Shown one piece after another: positions 51,022-59,685 of a stretch of 64,000 bases of DNA. Positions within the stretch are counted from its first letter, which is position 1; each line of letters starts with the position of its first letter. The stretch is from Mucilaginibacter sp. (GTDB lineage Bacteria; Bacteroidota; Bacteroidia; Sphingobacteriales; Sphingobacteriaceae): assembly GCF_025359345.1 (NCBI RefSeq), contig NZ_JANYGQ010000011.1, positions 26,006 to 90,005 of the forward strand. Direction: 5' to 3'. A model generated the notes under the pieces. It saw only the letters and a program-made list of their open reading frames with translations, was not told the origin of the DNA and did no database searches. The translations under genes and the position numbers were made by a program.

Positions 51022-51339
51022 ATTTACGATTGCACGGCGGGTAGGGGTTCAAAATTTTGGGTTCAAAATTTTGAACCCCTACCACCGGCACCATCACCGC
51101 CAACACCATCACCGCAAAATCAATTTCAACATATAATACCCCGTTCAATCGGGTCAATTGTTCGGGGATATAAAATTGGTGTGACGAAATTTTTTCGGGA
51201 CAACACAGATATTTACCATGTTTGGCAACGCAATTATCACGAACATATCATCCGGTCTGAACAATCATATTTGCGGATTTCAGAATATATTATAAACAAC
51301 CCCGAGGTGTGGGAAAATGATAAATTCTATCGGCGATAA
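51022..51339 (+). pseudogene. C-terminal remnant of a REP-associated tyrosine transposase (RAYT)
   Basis: Open for 105 codons after a TAA at 51019-51021, ending TAA at 51337-51339, with no good start codon. The translation carries the RAYT C-terminal pattern: SIGSIVRGYKIGVTKFFRDN, then VWQRNYHEHIIRSEQSYLRI, then ISEYIINNPEVWENDKFYRR. The N-terminal catalytic part with the HUH His pair and active Tyr is missing. The first about 40 codons run through REP copy 2 and a proline-rich stretch (PPAPSPPTPSP) and may not be original coding sequence. Y1 transposases of this group cut single-stranded REP hairpins with a GTAG head. Confidence 0.75.
51041..51082. repeat. REP palindrome copy 2, with internal duplication
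   Basis: GTAGGGGTTCAAAATTTTG is followed by a repeated GGTTCAAAATTTTG and then GAACCCCTAC. Relative to the 28-bp core, 14 bp are duplicated in the centre, as from slippage at the hairpin tip. It lies inside the open frame of the RAYT remnant. Confidence 0.9.
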
Positions 51340-51359
51340 AAAAATACCCGCATTGCATG

Positions 51360-51387
51360 GTAGGGGTTCAAAATTTTGAACCCCTAC
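51360..51387. repeat. REP palindrome copy 3, perfect 28 bp
   Basis: GTAGGGGTTCAAAA followed by its exact complement, 21 bp after the RAYT remnant stop and 25 bp before the stop of the next (minus-strand) gene. Confidence 0.95.
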
Positions 51388-51412
51388 GTTTGATACGATT
51401 GGTTTATTTTTC

Positions 51413-52135
51413 TTATTTTTTCGATTCTTCAATAGTTTTCTTGATCCAGTAAGGCACGTTGCCTTCGCCATAGCCCTGGCTATTGAATTTTATTGTCCCG
51501 CTTTTGTCGACAACCAGGCTGGCAGGGCATTCATCAACACTATAATAATAAAACAAGGGCATTGAGTCGGCAACAATATGGTATTTAAACGGAGAGACCT
51601 TTAAAAACCGGTCTACATCGCTTTTCTTATCAAAAGTAATGGCAATAAATAACACATCTTTATTGTCTTTATATTTTGCTGCCAGCCGATTCAGCTCCGG
51701 CATTTCATAACGGCAGGGCGGGCAAGCTATAAACCAGAAATTAAATACTACAATTTTCTCTTTTAAATCTTCCGGCGTCAGGGTTATGCCATTTACATCA
51801 ACGTATTTTCTGAATTTGAAGGCCTCCCCGGTTTTGAAAAATTTGGTTTCAACCGGTTTTGGCAGGGTGGCGCTGTACTTATCTTCTGCGGCTTCGTCTC
51901 TTTTTGTTAAAATGAAACCGGTGCTATCGCTGTCGTGATGAATCGGCTTTAACCTGTAATTGCCGCCGGCTAAAAGTTTGCTCCATTTTGCATACGTGCT
52001 TTTGTGCCCGGCTTCGTCATATACAATCGTTGTTTTATTAAAGGAGTACTCTTCAATAGGTTTTGTAATTTCTATTTGGGCACAACAGTTTGCCGCTATA
52101 AAAAATCCAATTAAAATAAGCAGGTGTTTTTTCAT
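51413..52135 (-). CDS. TlpA-like thioredoxin-fold lipoprotein or exported protein
   Basis: 240 residues with a signal peptide that ends near AANCCAQ (about residue 20). The thioredoxin part (about 100-240) has VVFNFWFIACPPCRYEMPEL with the CPPC redox pair at about 138-141 and ECPASLVVDKSGTIKF with the cis-Pro. The first 90 mature residues are a unique region. Probably a periplasmic reductase or cytochrome c maturation-type protein. It overlaps the next TlpA-like gene by 4 bp, so the two are one operon. REP copy 3 lies just beyond its stop. Confidence 0.85.
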   Translation of the reverse strand: MKKHLLILIGFFIAANCCAQIEITKPIEEYSFNKTTIVYDEAGHKSTYAKWSKLLAGGNYRLKPIHHDSDSTGFILTKRDEAAEDKYSATLPKPVETKFFKTGEAFKFRKYVDVNGITLTPEDLKEKIVVFNFWFIACPPCRYEMPELNRLAAKYKDNKDVLFIAITFDKKSDVDRFLKVSPFKYHIVADSMPLFYYYSVDECPASLVVDKSGTIKFNSQGYGEGNVPYWIKKTIEESKK

Positions 52136-52899
52136 TTTGCGCTGTCAATAGCCTTTGCAAATCCATCCAATGTATAAGGCCCGTATCCCATCGAATGCAA
52201 TTTCACTTTACCATCTTTCCCGATAATAACATTAGTTGGATACCCTTTTATACCATATTTAGTTGCAAGTTCGCGACCATCACTAACAATGTGGTAGGCA
52301 AACGGGTTCTCCTTTAAAAATTCTTTTAACTTATCTTTCTCATCTGTTGCTACCGCGATAAAAACAATATCCGGATTGCCGGCGTATGTCGCAGCAATCT
52401 TATTCAGCTCGGGAATTTCCTGGCGGCAAGGCGGGCAGTTTATAAACCAAAAGTTTAAAACCACTATTTTGCCTTCTAAACTTTTTGGATCGAGCTTATA
52501 ACCCTCTATATCCTTTGCCTTAAAAAGTTCCAAGGGTTCGTTGGTTTTTATTACGCCGGTTTCGTCTGGTGGCGGCATCATCATTTTCACCCTGGCTATG
52601 TCTGCGGCGCTTCTCTTCACCAGTGTAAACTCCGTTGCGCTGTCGGTTAGTTTATTGTTGCTTATGAGGTTGTATTGGCCGGTAAGTATTAATTTATGCC
52701 AATCATTATAGGCATACCTGGTACCGATAGAATCTTTAACAACCGTATTCGAATCGATATTTGCAGCTCTTTTAATAACTGTGGTAGTTGTGCCGGCCGC
52801 AGTTGTGCGGGTTGTTGTCCCGGTAATGGTTTCTGTCGCCACCTGTGCATTAGCTGCCATTGACGAGGCTATTAAGAACAAAAAGATTATCTTTTTCAT
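52132..52899 (-). CDS. TlpA-like thioredoxin-fold protein, paralogue
   Basis: 255 residues with a signal peptide (to about residue 19, MAANAQ), then a Thr-rich stretch (ETITGTTTRTTAAGTTTTV, about 22-42), then the same layout as its downstream neighbour. The redox centre is VVLNFWFINCPPCRQEIPEL (about 157-160) and the cis-Pro is in GIKGYPTNVIIGKDGKVKL. The two proteins share the NFWF..CPPCR.E.PEL signature and are probably a tandem duplication with specialised N-terminal regions. First of the pair in the operon. Confidence 0.85.
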   Translation of the reverse strand: MKKIIFLFLIASSMAANAQVATETITGTTTRTTAAGTTTTVIKRAANIDSNTVVKDSIGTRYAYNDWHKLILTGQYNLISNNKLTDSATEFTLVKRSAADIARVKMMMPPPDETGVIKTNEPLELFKAKDIEGYKLDPKSLEGKIVVLNFWFINCPPCRQEIPELNKIAATYAGNPDIVFIAVATDEKDKLKEFLKENPFAYHIVSDGRELATKYGIKGYPTNVIIGKDGKVKLHSMGYGPYTLDGFAKAIDSAK

Positions 52900-52931
52900 A
52901 AATTAAGAAAGGCTTAGGTGCTATAGTTTTG

Positions 52932-53075
52932 TTAAAATCCAATATGCGGCAGGTGCGTCAACAAGTAAATGCATCCCGAAAAAAACAGCAATGCAATAGA
53001 ATATGGTATCAGGTCGGGAAATTCAAATTGTTTGAAAAGCCTGCGTTTTGTTGTTGGGCTGTTGTGTAATACCAT
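52932..53075 (-). CDS. Small membrane protein, 47 residues
   Basis: Minus-strand ATG at 53073-53075 to TAA at 52932-52934: a basic start (SPTTKRRLFKQFEFPD) and one helix (LIPYSIALLFFSGCIYLL) before a short tail. It lies between the TlpA-like gene start and the TPR gene end. No family recognised; could be chance, but the charge pattern follows the positive-inside rule. Confidence 0.35.
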   Translation of the reverse strand: MVLHNSPTTKRRLFKQFEFPDLIPYSIALLFFSGCIYLLTHLPHIGF

Positions 53076-53153
53076 ATTTATTTAACCGATATTAGATTGC
53101 TGATACTAAGTTATGTAAATTAAAACGGCAAATCAATTTATTATTAAAGGGAT

Positions 53154-54071
53154 CTAAAACCCCCTTTCCGCGGCCTTAACCCAAGTTTCCAAATCTGCCA
53201 TTGGTTGAGGGTTGTCCTTTATCCATTTTACGCTTTCAGGTGTACTTTGAGTTACCAACCGTGCAAAGGCCGGCATATTTGGCGACTGTGCCAACTGGTA
53301 AAAATAAGCCGCCATATACTTCCTGAAAAAATCGTTTCCGGTTTGCTTTTCAGCCAGCTGACCTACATTAATAAATATTGCTTTTAATTCTGCAGCCAGT
53401 AAATCGCCCGCAGATGAGTATCTGCGTTTGCTAAAATCGGCAACCGCCTGGGTTATTGACTGGTTAAGGGCATTGGTGTTCGCATCAATGGCATGCGGCG
53501 CCATTTCGCCGGGTTCAGGTTTTAAATTGCCACCTTGTAAAATATGCTGGATATTGCCATAAGCCTCGGCACTGCGGGCGGTGTTTGGCTCCAGCAAAAT
53601 AAAGCTGCAGAAACCCAGCAATGCCTGGGCGCGTTTATTTTGATGAAAGCTTACCAGCGCATACATACGTTGCGTGCTGGCATGCTTTGGGTCAAGCTTT
53701 ATTGCATCGATGGCTTTTGTCTCCGCCCCGGCGTATTGCTTGTTTTTAAAATAGATTAAGCCTGATAAGTCGTAAGCTGCTACCCTTAATTTTTCATCGC
53801 CGATGATTACCTTTTGAAGATAAGGTAATCCATCCGTCCCTTTATCCGACAAAAACAACGAATAAGCCAGTTGATAATTCGTAAACATACTCCCGGTATC
53901 AATTTTTAAGGCCTGCCGGTATTTATCTATGGCTTCGCCATATTTTTTCTCATTGTTCAGCTTTACACCTTCTTTAACCAGTGCCCGGGCGTCATCGGTA
54001 TTTTGCGCGGATGTTTCACCAGAGGCAACCGTTATAAAAATGCATATTATTAGGTATTTAATATATTTCAT
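53154..54071 (-). CDS. Exported TPR-repeat protein
   Basis: 305 residues with a signal peptide (to about residue 22, GETSAQ). Tandem tetratricopeptide repeats follow from about 28 to 160: ALVKEGVKLNNEKKYGEAIDKY, FTNYQLAYSLFLSDK, GLIYFKNKQYAGAET and ALVSFHQNKRAQALLGF. The C-terminal half (about 170-305) is a helical region with NDFFRKYMAAYFYQLAQ. TPR domains mediate protein interaction; the partner is unknown. Monocistronic. Confidence 0.82.
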   Translation of the reverse strand: MKYIKYLIICIFITVASGETSAQNTDDARALVKEGVKLNNEKKYGEAIDKYRQALKIDTGSMFTNYQLAYSLFLSDKGTDGLPYLQKVIIGDEKLRVAAYDLSGLIYFKNKQYAGAETKAIDAIKLDPKHASTQRMYALVSFHQNKRAQALLGFCSFILLEPNTARSAEAYGNIQHILQGGNLKPEPGEMAPHAIDANTNALNQSITQAVADFSKRRYSSAGDLLAAELKAIFINVGQLAEKQTGNDFFRKYMAAYFYQLAQSPNMPAFARLVTQSTPESVKWIKDNPQPMADLETWVKAAERGF

Positions 54072-54182
54072 CTGCTAAAATTAGGAAGTGCGATTAACTA
54101 AAAGAAAAAATATTTAAAACATTACTTTATAACTGCTGTATAATTTCTGACTTTTGCACGTTAAAACGCGAACATCTGCTTT

Positions 54183-55397
54183 ATGAAATTAGTATATACA
54201 CCCATTATAATATTTGCTTTTTCCCTGTCTTCCCTAACATCGTGCTCGTCCAAACAAAGTGATCAAAAAACAGCTCCGTTACCCGGCCCTCAAGCCCCTT
54301 TCGATACGAAGGCGTTTTTAGCCTACAACCCGAAGGATGGGGATAAAAAAATTGATGCTGTGATGCAGAATTTGCATAAAACACGCGCTTTTAACGGCAA
54401 TGTGCTGGTGGCCAAACATGGCAAAATAATATACGAAAAAGCGATTGGCTGGGCCGATAACCTGCACCGCGACAGCCTGAAAATAAACTCCCAATTTGAA
54501 CTGGCCTCGGTTACCAAAACCATTACATCTACAGCCATACTGATGCTGTGGGAGCAAGGAAAACTAAAGCTGGACGATGATGTGAAGAAATTTTTCCCGG
54601 ACTTCCCCTACGATGGTGTCACCATCCGCCTGCTGCTCACCCACCGCTCGGGGATGATGAACTATGTATATTTTACCGATGACTTATACCGCGCCGAACA
54701 CCGCCTGCAACGCAAGGGTATTAGCAATGCCGACGAAATGGCGTTAATTGCAAAGTATAAGCCACGCCCTTTTAATAAACCCAACGTCAGGTTTTTGTAT
54801 AACAATTCAAACTTTATGGTGCTTGGCAGCATAATTGAAAAAGTGACCGGCCAATCATACGCTGATTTTGTAAAGACACATATTTTCAAACCATCGGGGA
54901 TGGAGCATACCGCCGCCTATTCAAAAGCGGTATACGATAAAATACCGGTTGATGTGGTGGGACACGACAGGGGGCAATGGCGCTACTCGGTAGCGCAGAA
55001 CTTCCTGGATGGCCCGCTGGGCGATAAAGGCGTTTACAGCACAGTGGGCGACCTTTGGCTTTTCGACCGGTCGTTACGTAGCGGCAGGCTGTTGAAACAA
55101 GCCACTATGGATTCGGCATACGTACCGCGCAATCCTATGATCCATGGTCATTTTAGCTATGGTTATGGCTGGCGTATTTTTGAAGCCCCGGGTAAGCAGG
55201 TTATTTACCACACCGGCTGGTGGCATGGTTTCAGGCATATTTATTTGCGCGATATTAAAGATGACATTACTATTGTACTGTTATCAAACCTTTCAAACGG
55301 CAGCCTGTTAAAACTTGACGACTTGTTTAATGCCGCAGGCATGCCTATAGTACGCAAAAGCGCATATAAGGGGAACGGGGATACGAGTGATGACTAA
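54183..55397 (+). CDS. Class C beta-lactamase-fold serine hydrolase, lipoprotein
   Basis: 404 residues. The lipobox is SSLTSC (Cys at about residue 21). The serine-hydrolase motifs are complete: SxxK in LASVTKTITS (about residue 109), YxN in LYNNSNFMVLGS (about 206) and HTG in YHTGWWHGFR (about 346). Members include D-Ala-D-Ala carboxypeptidases, esterases and beta-lactamases; the substrate cannot be told. It should be anchored to the envelope. EbfC follows with its own promoter. Confidence 0.88.
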   Translation: MKLVYTPIIIFAFSLSSLTSCSSKQSDQKTAPLPGPQAPFDTKAFLAYNPKDGDKKIDAVMQNLHKTRAFNGNVLVAKHGKIIYEKAIGWADNLHRDSLKINSQFELASVTKTITSTAILMLWEQGKLKLDDDVKKFFPDFPYDGVTIRLLLTHRSGMMNYVYFTDDLYRAEHRLQRKGISNADEMALIAKYKPRPFNKPNVRFLYNNSNFMVLGSIIEKVTGQSYADFVKTHIFKPSGMEHTAAYSKAVYDKIPVDVVGHDRGQWRYSVAQNFLDGPLGDKGVYSTVGDLWLFDRSLRSGRLLKQATMDSAYVPRNPMIHGHFSYGYGWRIFEAPGKQVIYHTGWWHGFRHIYLRDIKDDITIVLLSNLSNGSLLKLDDLFNAAGMPIVRKSAYKGNGDTSDD

Positions 55398-55400
55398 TTT

Positions 55401-55483
55401 TGTTGGAAAGTTGTAATGTTTGAATGTTGAAATGTTAGCCTTATTTTTGCCCAAACCAACGTTACAATATTAAAACAACAACA
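55401..55483. repeat. Weak inverted repeat, TGTTGGAAAG/CAACG vocabulary
   Basis: TGTTGGAAAGTTGTAATGTT (about 55401-55420) and the right arm AACGTTACAATATTAAAACAAC (about 55459-55480, broken pairing) are imperfect complements. It contains the EbfC promoter and resembles the repeat at 24345-24426. Confidence 0.45.
55419..55449 (+). promoter_or_regulatory. Consensus promoter for the EbfC gene
   Basis: TTTG at 55419-55422, 19 bp, then TATTTTTG at 55442-55449. Both elements and spacing match the Bacteroidota consensus. The start would be near 55456, giving about a 30-nt leader. Confidence 0.7.
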
Positions 55484-55485
55484 CC

Positions 55486-55785
55486 ATGTTCGATAAACTA
55501 ATGCAGGCCCAGCAAAAGGCGGGCGAGGTAAAACAGCGCTTAGATGCGATAACCGTAACCGGCACTGCTGAGGGCGGGAAGATAACGGTAACAGCCAATG
55601 CCAATAAAGTTATCCAATCGGTAGCAATTGACGACGATTTTTTAAAAGACGCGGATAAAGAGCAACTGGAAGAGCTTTTGGTTATTGCCATAAACAAGGC
55701 AATGGAGCAGGCGGAGAATGTAAGCCAGAGTGAAATGGGCGCCATGGCCAAAGATATGTTTGGCGGCCTGGGCGGTCTGTTTTAA
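55486..55785 (+). CDS. YbaB/EbfC nucleoid-associated protein
   Basis: 99 residues. The family pattern is clear: MFDKLMQAQQKAGEVKQRLD at the start, VTGTAEGGKITVTANANKVI in the beta part and LEELLVIAINKAMEQAENV in the C-terminal helix, then a Gly/Met-rich tail (MFGGLGGLF). YbaB proteins are dimers that bind DNA and are often near dnaX-recR; here it is single, between a serine hydrolase and an MBL gene. Confidence 0.9.
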   Translation: MFDKLMQAQQKAGEVKQRLDAITVTGTAEGGKITVTANANKVIQSVAIDDDFLKDADKEQLEELLVIAINKAMEQAENVSQSEMGAMAKDMFGGLGGLF

Positions 55786-55825
55786 GCGTTTTGATTTATA
55801 CCTTTATTAATAAAATATTTACCCT

Positions 55826-56503
55826 ATGAAAACTACATTTTACGGGCAATCTACCTTTATGCTTGAAGCAGGAGGGAAAAAACTATTGTTCGACCCATTT
55901 ATTACCCCAAATCCCGAAGCAAAGGATATCGACATTCACAGTTTGAAGCCCGATTATATTTTAGTTTCGCACGGGCACGGCGACCACGTGGCCGATTTAC
56001 TTGCCATACAAAAAAGTAGCGATGCTATAATAATCTGCATTGCCGAAATAGCGAACTGGCTGGGTAAACATGGCATAAATAATGCTCACGGTATGAACAT
56101 TGGCGGTGGCTTCAATTTTGAATTTGGCCGCGTAAAAATGGTAAATGCCGTACACTCCAGTACATTACCCGATGGTTCGCCAGGGGGTAACCCGGCTGGC
56201 TTTCTATTGCATCTGGATGGAAAAGTTGTTTATTACGCAGGCGATACTGCCTTAACTTACGACATGAAACTGTTGGCCGATGAAAACCTGGATTGGGCCT
56301 ACCTGCCTATTGGCGATAACTATACCATGGGCATTGATGATGCTATAAAAGCCTCCGGTTTTATCAATTGCAAAAATATTATCGGTATGCATTATGATAC
56401 CTTCCCGGTTATAAAAATTGATGCTGCCGAAGCGGAAGCAAAATTTGTAAAAGCAGGCATCAATATTAAACTGCCAAAAATTGGCGAAAGCGTGGAGTTA
56501 TAA
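55826..56503 (+). CDS. UPF0173 metal-dependent hydrolase (MBL fold)
   Basis: 225 residues. It begins TTFYGQSTFMLEAGGKKLLFDPF, has the ligand motif VSHGHGDHVADL (about 49-60) and later VHSSTLPDG, YAGDTALTYDM and GMHYDTFP. These are the UPF0173 family blocks of the metallo-beta-lactamase fold. Reaction unknown. Follows EbfC by 40 bp on the same strand and is closed by a strong terminator. Confidence 0.9.
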   Translation: MKTTFYGQSTFMLEAGGKKLLFDPFITPNPEAKDIDIHSLKPDYILVSHGHGDHVADLLAIQKSSDAIIICIAEIANWLGKHGINNAHGMNIGGGFNFEFGRVKMVNAVHSSTLPDGSPGGNPAGFLLHLDGKVVYYAGDTALTYDMKLLADENLDWAYLPIGDNYTMGIDDAIKASGFINCKNIIGMHYDTFPVIKIDAAEAEAKFVKAGINIKLPKIGESVEL

Positions 56504-56541
56504 AATTCCTCCTAGTGCTTGTCAATGACAAGTTTTTTTAA

Positions 56542-56575
56542 AGCAAAAAGCCAGGAAAATTATCCCTGGCTTTTT
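56542..56575. terminator. Bidirectional terminator between convergent genes
   Basis: AGCAAAAAGCCAGG and CCTGGCTTTTTGCT form a 14-bp perfect stem with a short loop, with A and T runs on both sides, so it can end transcription from either direction. It serves the UPF0173 gene and probably glgC. Confidence 0.85.
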
Positions 56576-56624
56576 GCTTTATTGCTATTGTTGTCTTTCG
56601 GTCTTTCCCGACTTCCGGACTAAA

Positions 56625-57887
56625 TTAAATCACAGTGCCATTTGCAATAACCGCACGTTTTTTTACTATCACAATGCCATCCTGCACTACGTAAGCACCA
56701 TAATCGCCATTGGCAAGCGGTTCGCCCACGTTGATGTGTACATCATCCCCGATGCAGGCGTTTTTGTCGATAATGGCGTTGCGGATATGGCACCTGTCGC
56801 CAATACCCATAATAGGTGTCTGGCTCTCGTGCGATTCGGTAATTTGCTCCAGTGTTTGGTAATTATCGTTACCCATTACGTAGCAGTTTTCAATAACGGT
56901 TTCAAAGCCAATGCGGGTACGGATACCTATCAGTGACCTGGTTAGCTGTTTGGCGTTGATGATACATCCGTCAGCAATAATTACCTTGTCGACATGTGTA
57001 CCCGACATTTTTGACGGAGGTAACATGCGTGCACGGGTATAAATAGGATGTTTATCAAACAGGTTAAATTGAGGGATGTCATCAGTTAAGCCTATGTTGG
57101 CTTCAAAAAACGACGGTATGGTACCGATATCTGTCCAGTAACCTTCATATTGGTAGCTCAACACCCTGTGGTCGGTAATTGATTGCGGGATAATCTCCTT
57201 GCCAAAGTCTGTACGGTCATTACCTTCCAGCAATTCGTATAACAGTTTTTTGTTAAAGATGTAAATACCCATCGAGGCCAGGTAAACACGGCCTTCGGCT
57301 TCCATTTGAGGACTTACCTCAGATGCCCAGCTCTCAAAGTTCGATTTCGGCTTTTCGATAAAGGCGGTTATCATGTTGTTGTCGTCGGCTTTCAAAATAC
57401 CAAAGCCGGGGACATCATTGGCATGTACCGGGATGCTCGCTATTGAAATTTCGGCGTTTGCAGCAACGTGTTTTTCAATCATATCGCCAAAATCCATCTG
57501 GTACAACTGGTCGCCCGATAGGATCAGCACATACTCAAACTCGTGCACAGCCAGGTGATGAAGGCATTGCCTAACCGCATCGGCAGTACCCTGGTACCAG
57601 CCTACGTTGGTTGGGGTTTGCTCCGCAGCCAAAATGTCAACAAACGCCTCGCTGAAATTGCTGAAGTGATAGGTGTTTTTTATATGCTTGTTCAGCGACG
57701 CCGAATTGAACTGGGTCAACACATACATGCGGTGGATGCCTGAATGAAGACAGTTTGAAATAGGGATATCCACCAAACGGTATTTACCAGCAATTGGTAC
57801 CGCCGGCTTTGAGCGGGTGGTAGTTAACGGGGCCAAACGGCTGCCCTGGCCTCCGCCAAGAACAATGCAAATTACTTTAGAGGTCAT
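56625..57887 (-). CDS. glgC: Glucose-1-phosphate adenylyltransferase
   Basis: 420 residues from the ATG at 57885-57887 (MTSKVICIVLGGGQGSRLAP); an upstream in-frame start 57 bp earlier would sit inside glgA. The sugar-nucleotide motif GGGQGSRLAPLT and the SKPAVPIAGKYRLVDIPISN block are typical, as are LILSGDQLYQMD and EGYWTDIGTI. The C-terminal part is a left-handed beta-helix. It makes ADP-glucose for glycogen. Its start overlaps the glgA stop by 4 bp, so translation is coupled. Confidence 0.94.
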   Translation of the reverse strand: MTSKVICIVLGGGQGSRLAPLTTTRSKPAVPIAGKYRLVDIPISNCLHSGIHRMYVLTQFNSASLNKHIKNTYHFSNFSEAFVDILAAEQTPTNVGWYQGTADAVRQCLHHLAVHEFEYVLILSGDQLYQMDFGDMIEKHVAANAEISIASIPVHANDVPGFGILKADDNNMITAFIEKPKSNFESWASEVSPQMEAEGRVYLASMGIYIFNKKLLYELLEGNDRTDFGKEIIPQSITDHRVLSYQYEGYWTDIGTIPSFFEANIGLTDDIPQFNLFDKHPIYTRARMLPPSKMSGTHVDKVIIADGCIINAKQLTRSLIGIRTRIGFETVIENCYVMGNDNYQTLEQITESHESQTPIMGIGDRCHIRNAIIDKNACIGDDVHINVGEPLANGDYGAYVVQDGIVIVKKRAVIANGTVI

Positions 57888-59308
57888 ATAGTTGGATTTA
57901 AGCTTTCGTATAAGGTTATATATTCTTTTGCGGAGCGGTCCCACGAAAAATCGAGCGCCATTATCACTTTGCGCAGGGCCTGGAAATGTTTATCGTTATT
58001 ATAAAGTGTTATTGCACGTGTAACTGCCATGCAAATATCTTCGACACTTGCATGATTGTACCGGATGCCATAACCGCCTTCATCGCCAAAATCAATTACG
58101 GTATCATGCAACCCGCCGGTATTGCGCACCATTGGCAGTGTACCGTAACGCAACGAATATAGCTGGTTTAAACCACAAGGTTCAACGCGCGATGGCATCA
58201 GTAAAAAGTCGGCGCCAGCGTAGATGGTATGGGCAAGGGCTTCATCGTAGCCAATAAACACGTTGCATTGCTCGCTGTAAAAATCGCGCAATTGCAGCAA
58301 TTCTATTTCGGTCTCTTTATCGCCTGCGCCCAAAACAAGGAAGTTGAACTGGCCGGGGTGCTCGTTAAAGCTTTCCTCCATGGAAGTTGCAATCAGGTCG
58401 GCGCCTTTTTCAACAACCAGGCGGCCAATAAAGGCTATCAGTGGTTTATCCGTAGATAAGTTAAACCGGGTGCATAAAACTTCCTTATTTGCCTGCTTGC
58501 CTTTTGGGAAAGTGTTGATGGTAAATTTTGCCGGGAGCATAGGGTCAGTTTTGGGGTTCCATACAGCAGTATCGATGCCATTTAGAATGCCCGTGCCTTT
58601 GCCCTTTTCGAGATAAAATAAAAACTCCAGGCCGTTTGAGTTAATGGTAAGCTCTTCCAGGTATGTGGGAGAAACCGTGGTGTAACGCCAACAGCATTTA
58701 ACCGCGCAGGCCAAAGGGTTTATGGCTCCGGCCCAATCCAATAACCCGGTTTTTGATAAATCAATCTCGGGAAGGTAGGAAAGCTTGTCCCAGCCGAAAG
58801 CACCATGATATTGCCCGTTGTGGATGGTAAATACGGTTGGCGTGGCGGCCAGCCGGGTATATAATCTTGAATGTTGCAAAAGGAACGGCACCAGTCCCGA
58901 ATGATGGTCATGACAATGAATCAAATCAGGCGACTGTTGCGAATAGCTTATCCAATCTAAAAATGCTATCTGGAAAGCAATGAACTGCTCGGTTTCATCA
59001 GGATAGCTGTAAATTTCGGTACGGTCAATAAGTCCGGGGATTTTTACTAAATAGAGTTCGAAACCGAGTTTATCAGTTTTCTCTTTTAGTATCTCGAAAA
59101 ACAAACGGCGCGTGCCTAATAAGGTCGAACTAACAAAAACGGTATCGAATTCGTTTTCCTGTACAAATTTGCGGTCGTAATAAGGCATTACCACAGCAGC
59201 CTGGTGGCCTGCCTGGTTTTGATATTTGGGCAATGCGCCCACAACATCGGCAAGGCCGCCAACTTTTGCAACGGGGTAACACTCGGCACTTAGGTGAAAA
59301 ACTCTCAT
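57884..59308 (-). CDS. glgA: Glycogen synthase
   Basis: 474 residues. The GT5 N-terminus with the ADP-glucose-binding KVGGLADVVGALPKY is at residues about 15-29, followed by HCHDHHSGLVPFL, LIAFIGRLVVEKGADLI and the catalytic MPSRVEPCGLNQLYSLRYG block. GlgA extends alpha-1,4-glucan from ADP-glucose. It precedes glgC in a two-gene operon (4-bp overlap). A 12-bp palindrome AAACAATTGTTT (59337-59348) lies in its upstream region, where a regulator could bind. Confidence 0.93.
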   Translation of the reverse strand: MRVFHLSAECYPVAKVGGLADVVGALPKYQNQAGHQAAVVMPYYDRKFVQENEFDTVFVSSTLLGTRRLFFEILKEKTDKLGFELYLVKIPGLIDRTEIYSYPDETEQFIAFQIAFLDWISYSQQSPDLIHCHDHHSGLVPFLLQHSRLYTRLAATPTVFTIHNGQYHGAFGWDKLSYLPEIDLSKTGLLDWAGAINPLACAVKCCWRYTTVSPTYLEELTINSNGLEFLFYLEKGKGTGILNGIDTAVWNPKTDPMLPAKFTINTFPKGKQANKEVLCTRFNLSTDKPLIAFIGRLVVEKGADLIATSMEESFNEHPGQFNFLVLGAGDKETEIELLQLRDFYSEQCNVFIGYDEALAHTIYAGADFLLMPSRVEPCGLNQLYSLRYGTLPMVRNTGGLHDTVIDFGDEGGYGIRYNHASVEDICMAVTRAITLYNNDKHFQALRKVIMALDFSWDRSAKEYITLYESLNPTI

Positions 59309-59617
59309 AGGAGGAATTTATTGGCTCAATTTAAGCAAACAATTGTTTAAATATAGAACCCTGCCACCTATAATCTGTTTAAAAAAATAATTTTTATTAT
59401 TTGTTTACCCGATGTGGCTATTCATTTATAAAATACAAGGAGTAATGCTTGAATTTTATAATATTGATATTTTTTGGATGTGGATCAGTCCGGTTTTTAA
59501 GAAAATCGTAATGAGCTATTGGCTGAATTAGCTCCATCTTGTCCGAATTTTGCCTGTTTAGCCGGTCTGCTATCGCACCCGGCCGATCTTCGAATACGAA
59601 AGCATCACCGGTCTGCA

Positions 59618-59642
59618 AGCGTTCCACTTACAAAAATGGAAC
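59618..59642. repeat. AGCGTTCC hairpin repeat, degenerate third copy
   Basis: AGCGTTCC at 59618-59625 and GGAAC at 59638-59642 with a 12-nt loop; the right arm lacks the final GCT. It lies 61 bp from copy 2. Confidence 0.55.
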
Positions 59643-59685
59643 ATTTAGCAAGAAAACAAAAACGCTGATAATCAGAATGTTTCAC

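Noticed and set aside
50885..51136. An 83-residue plus-strand frame before the RAYT remnant.
   Set aside because: It runs through REP copy 2 in a different frame from the RAYT remnant and ends in His-rich repeat sequence; no family resemblance.
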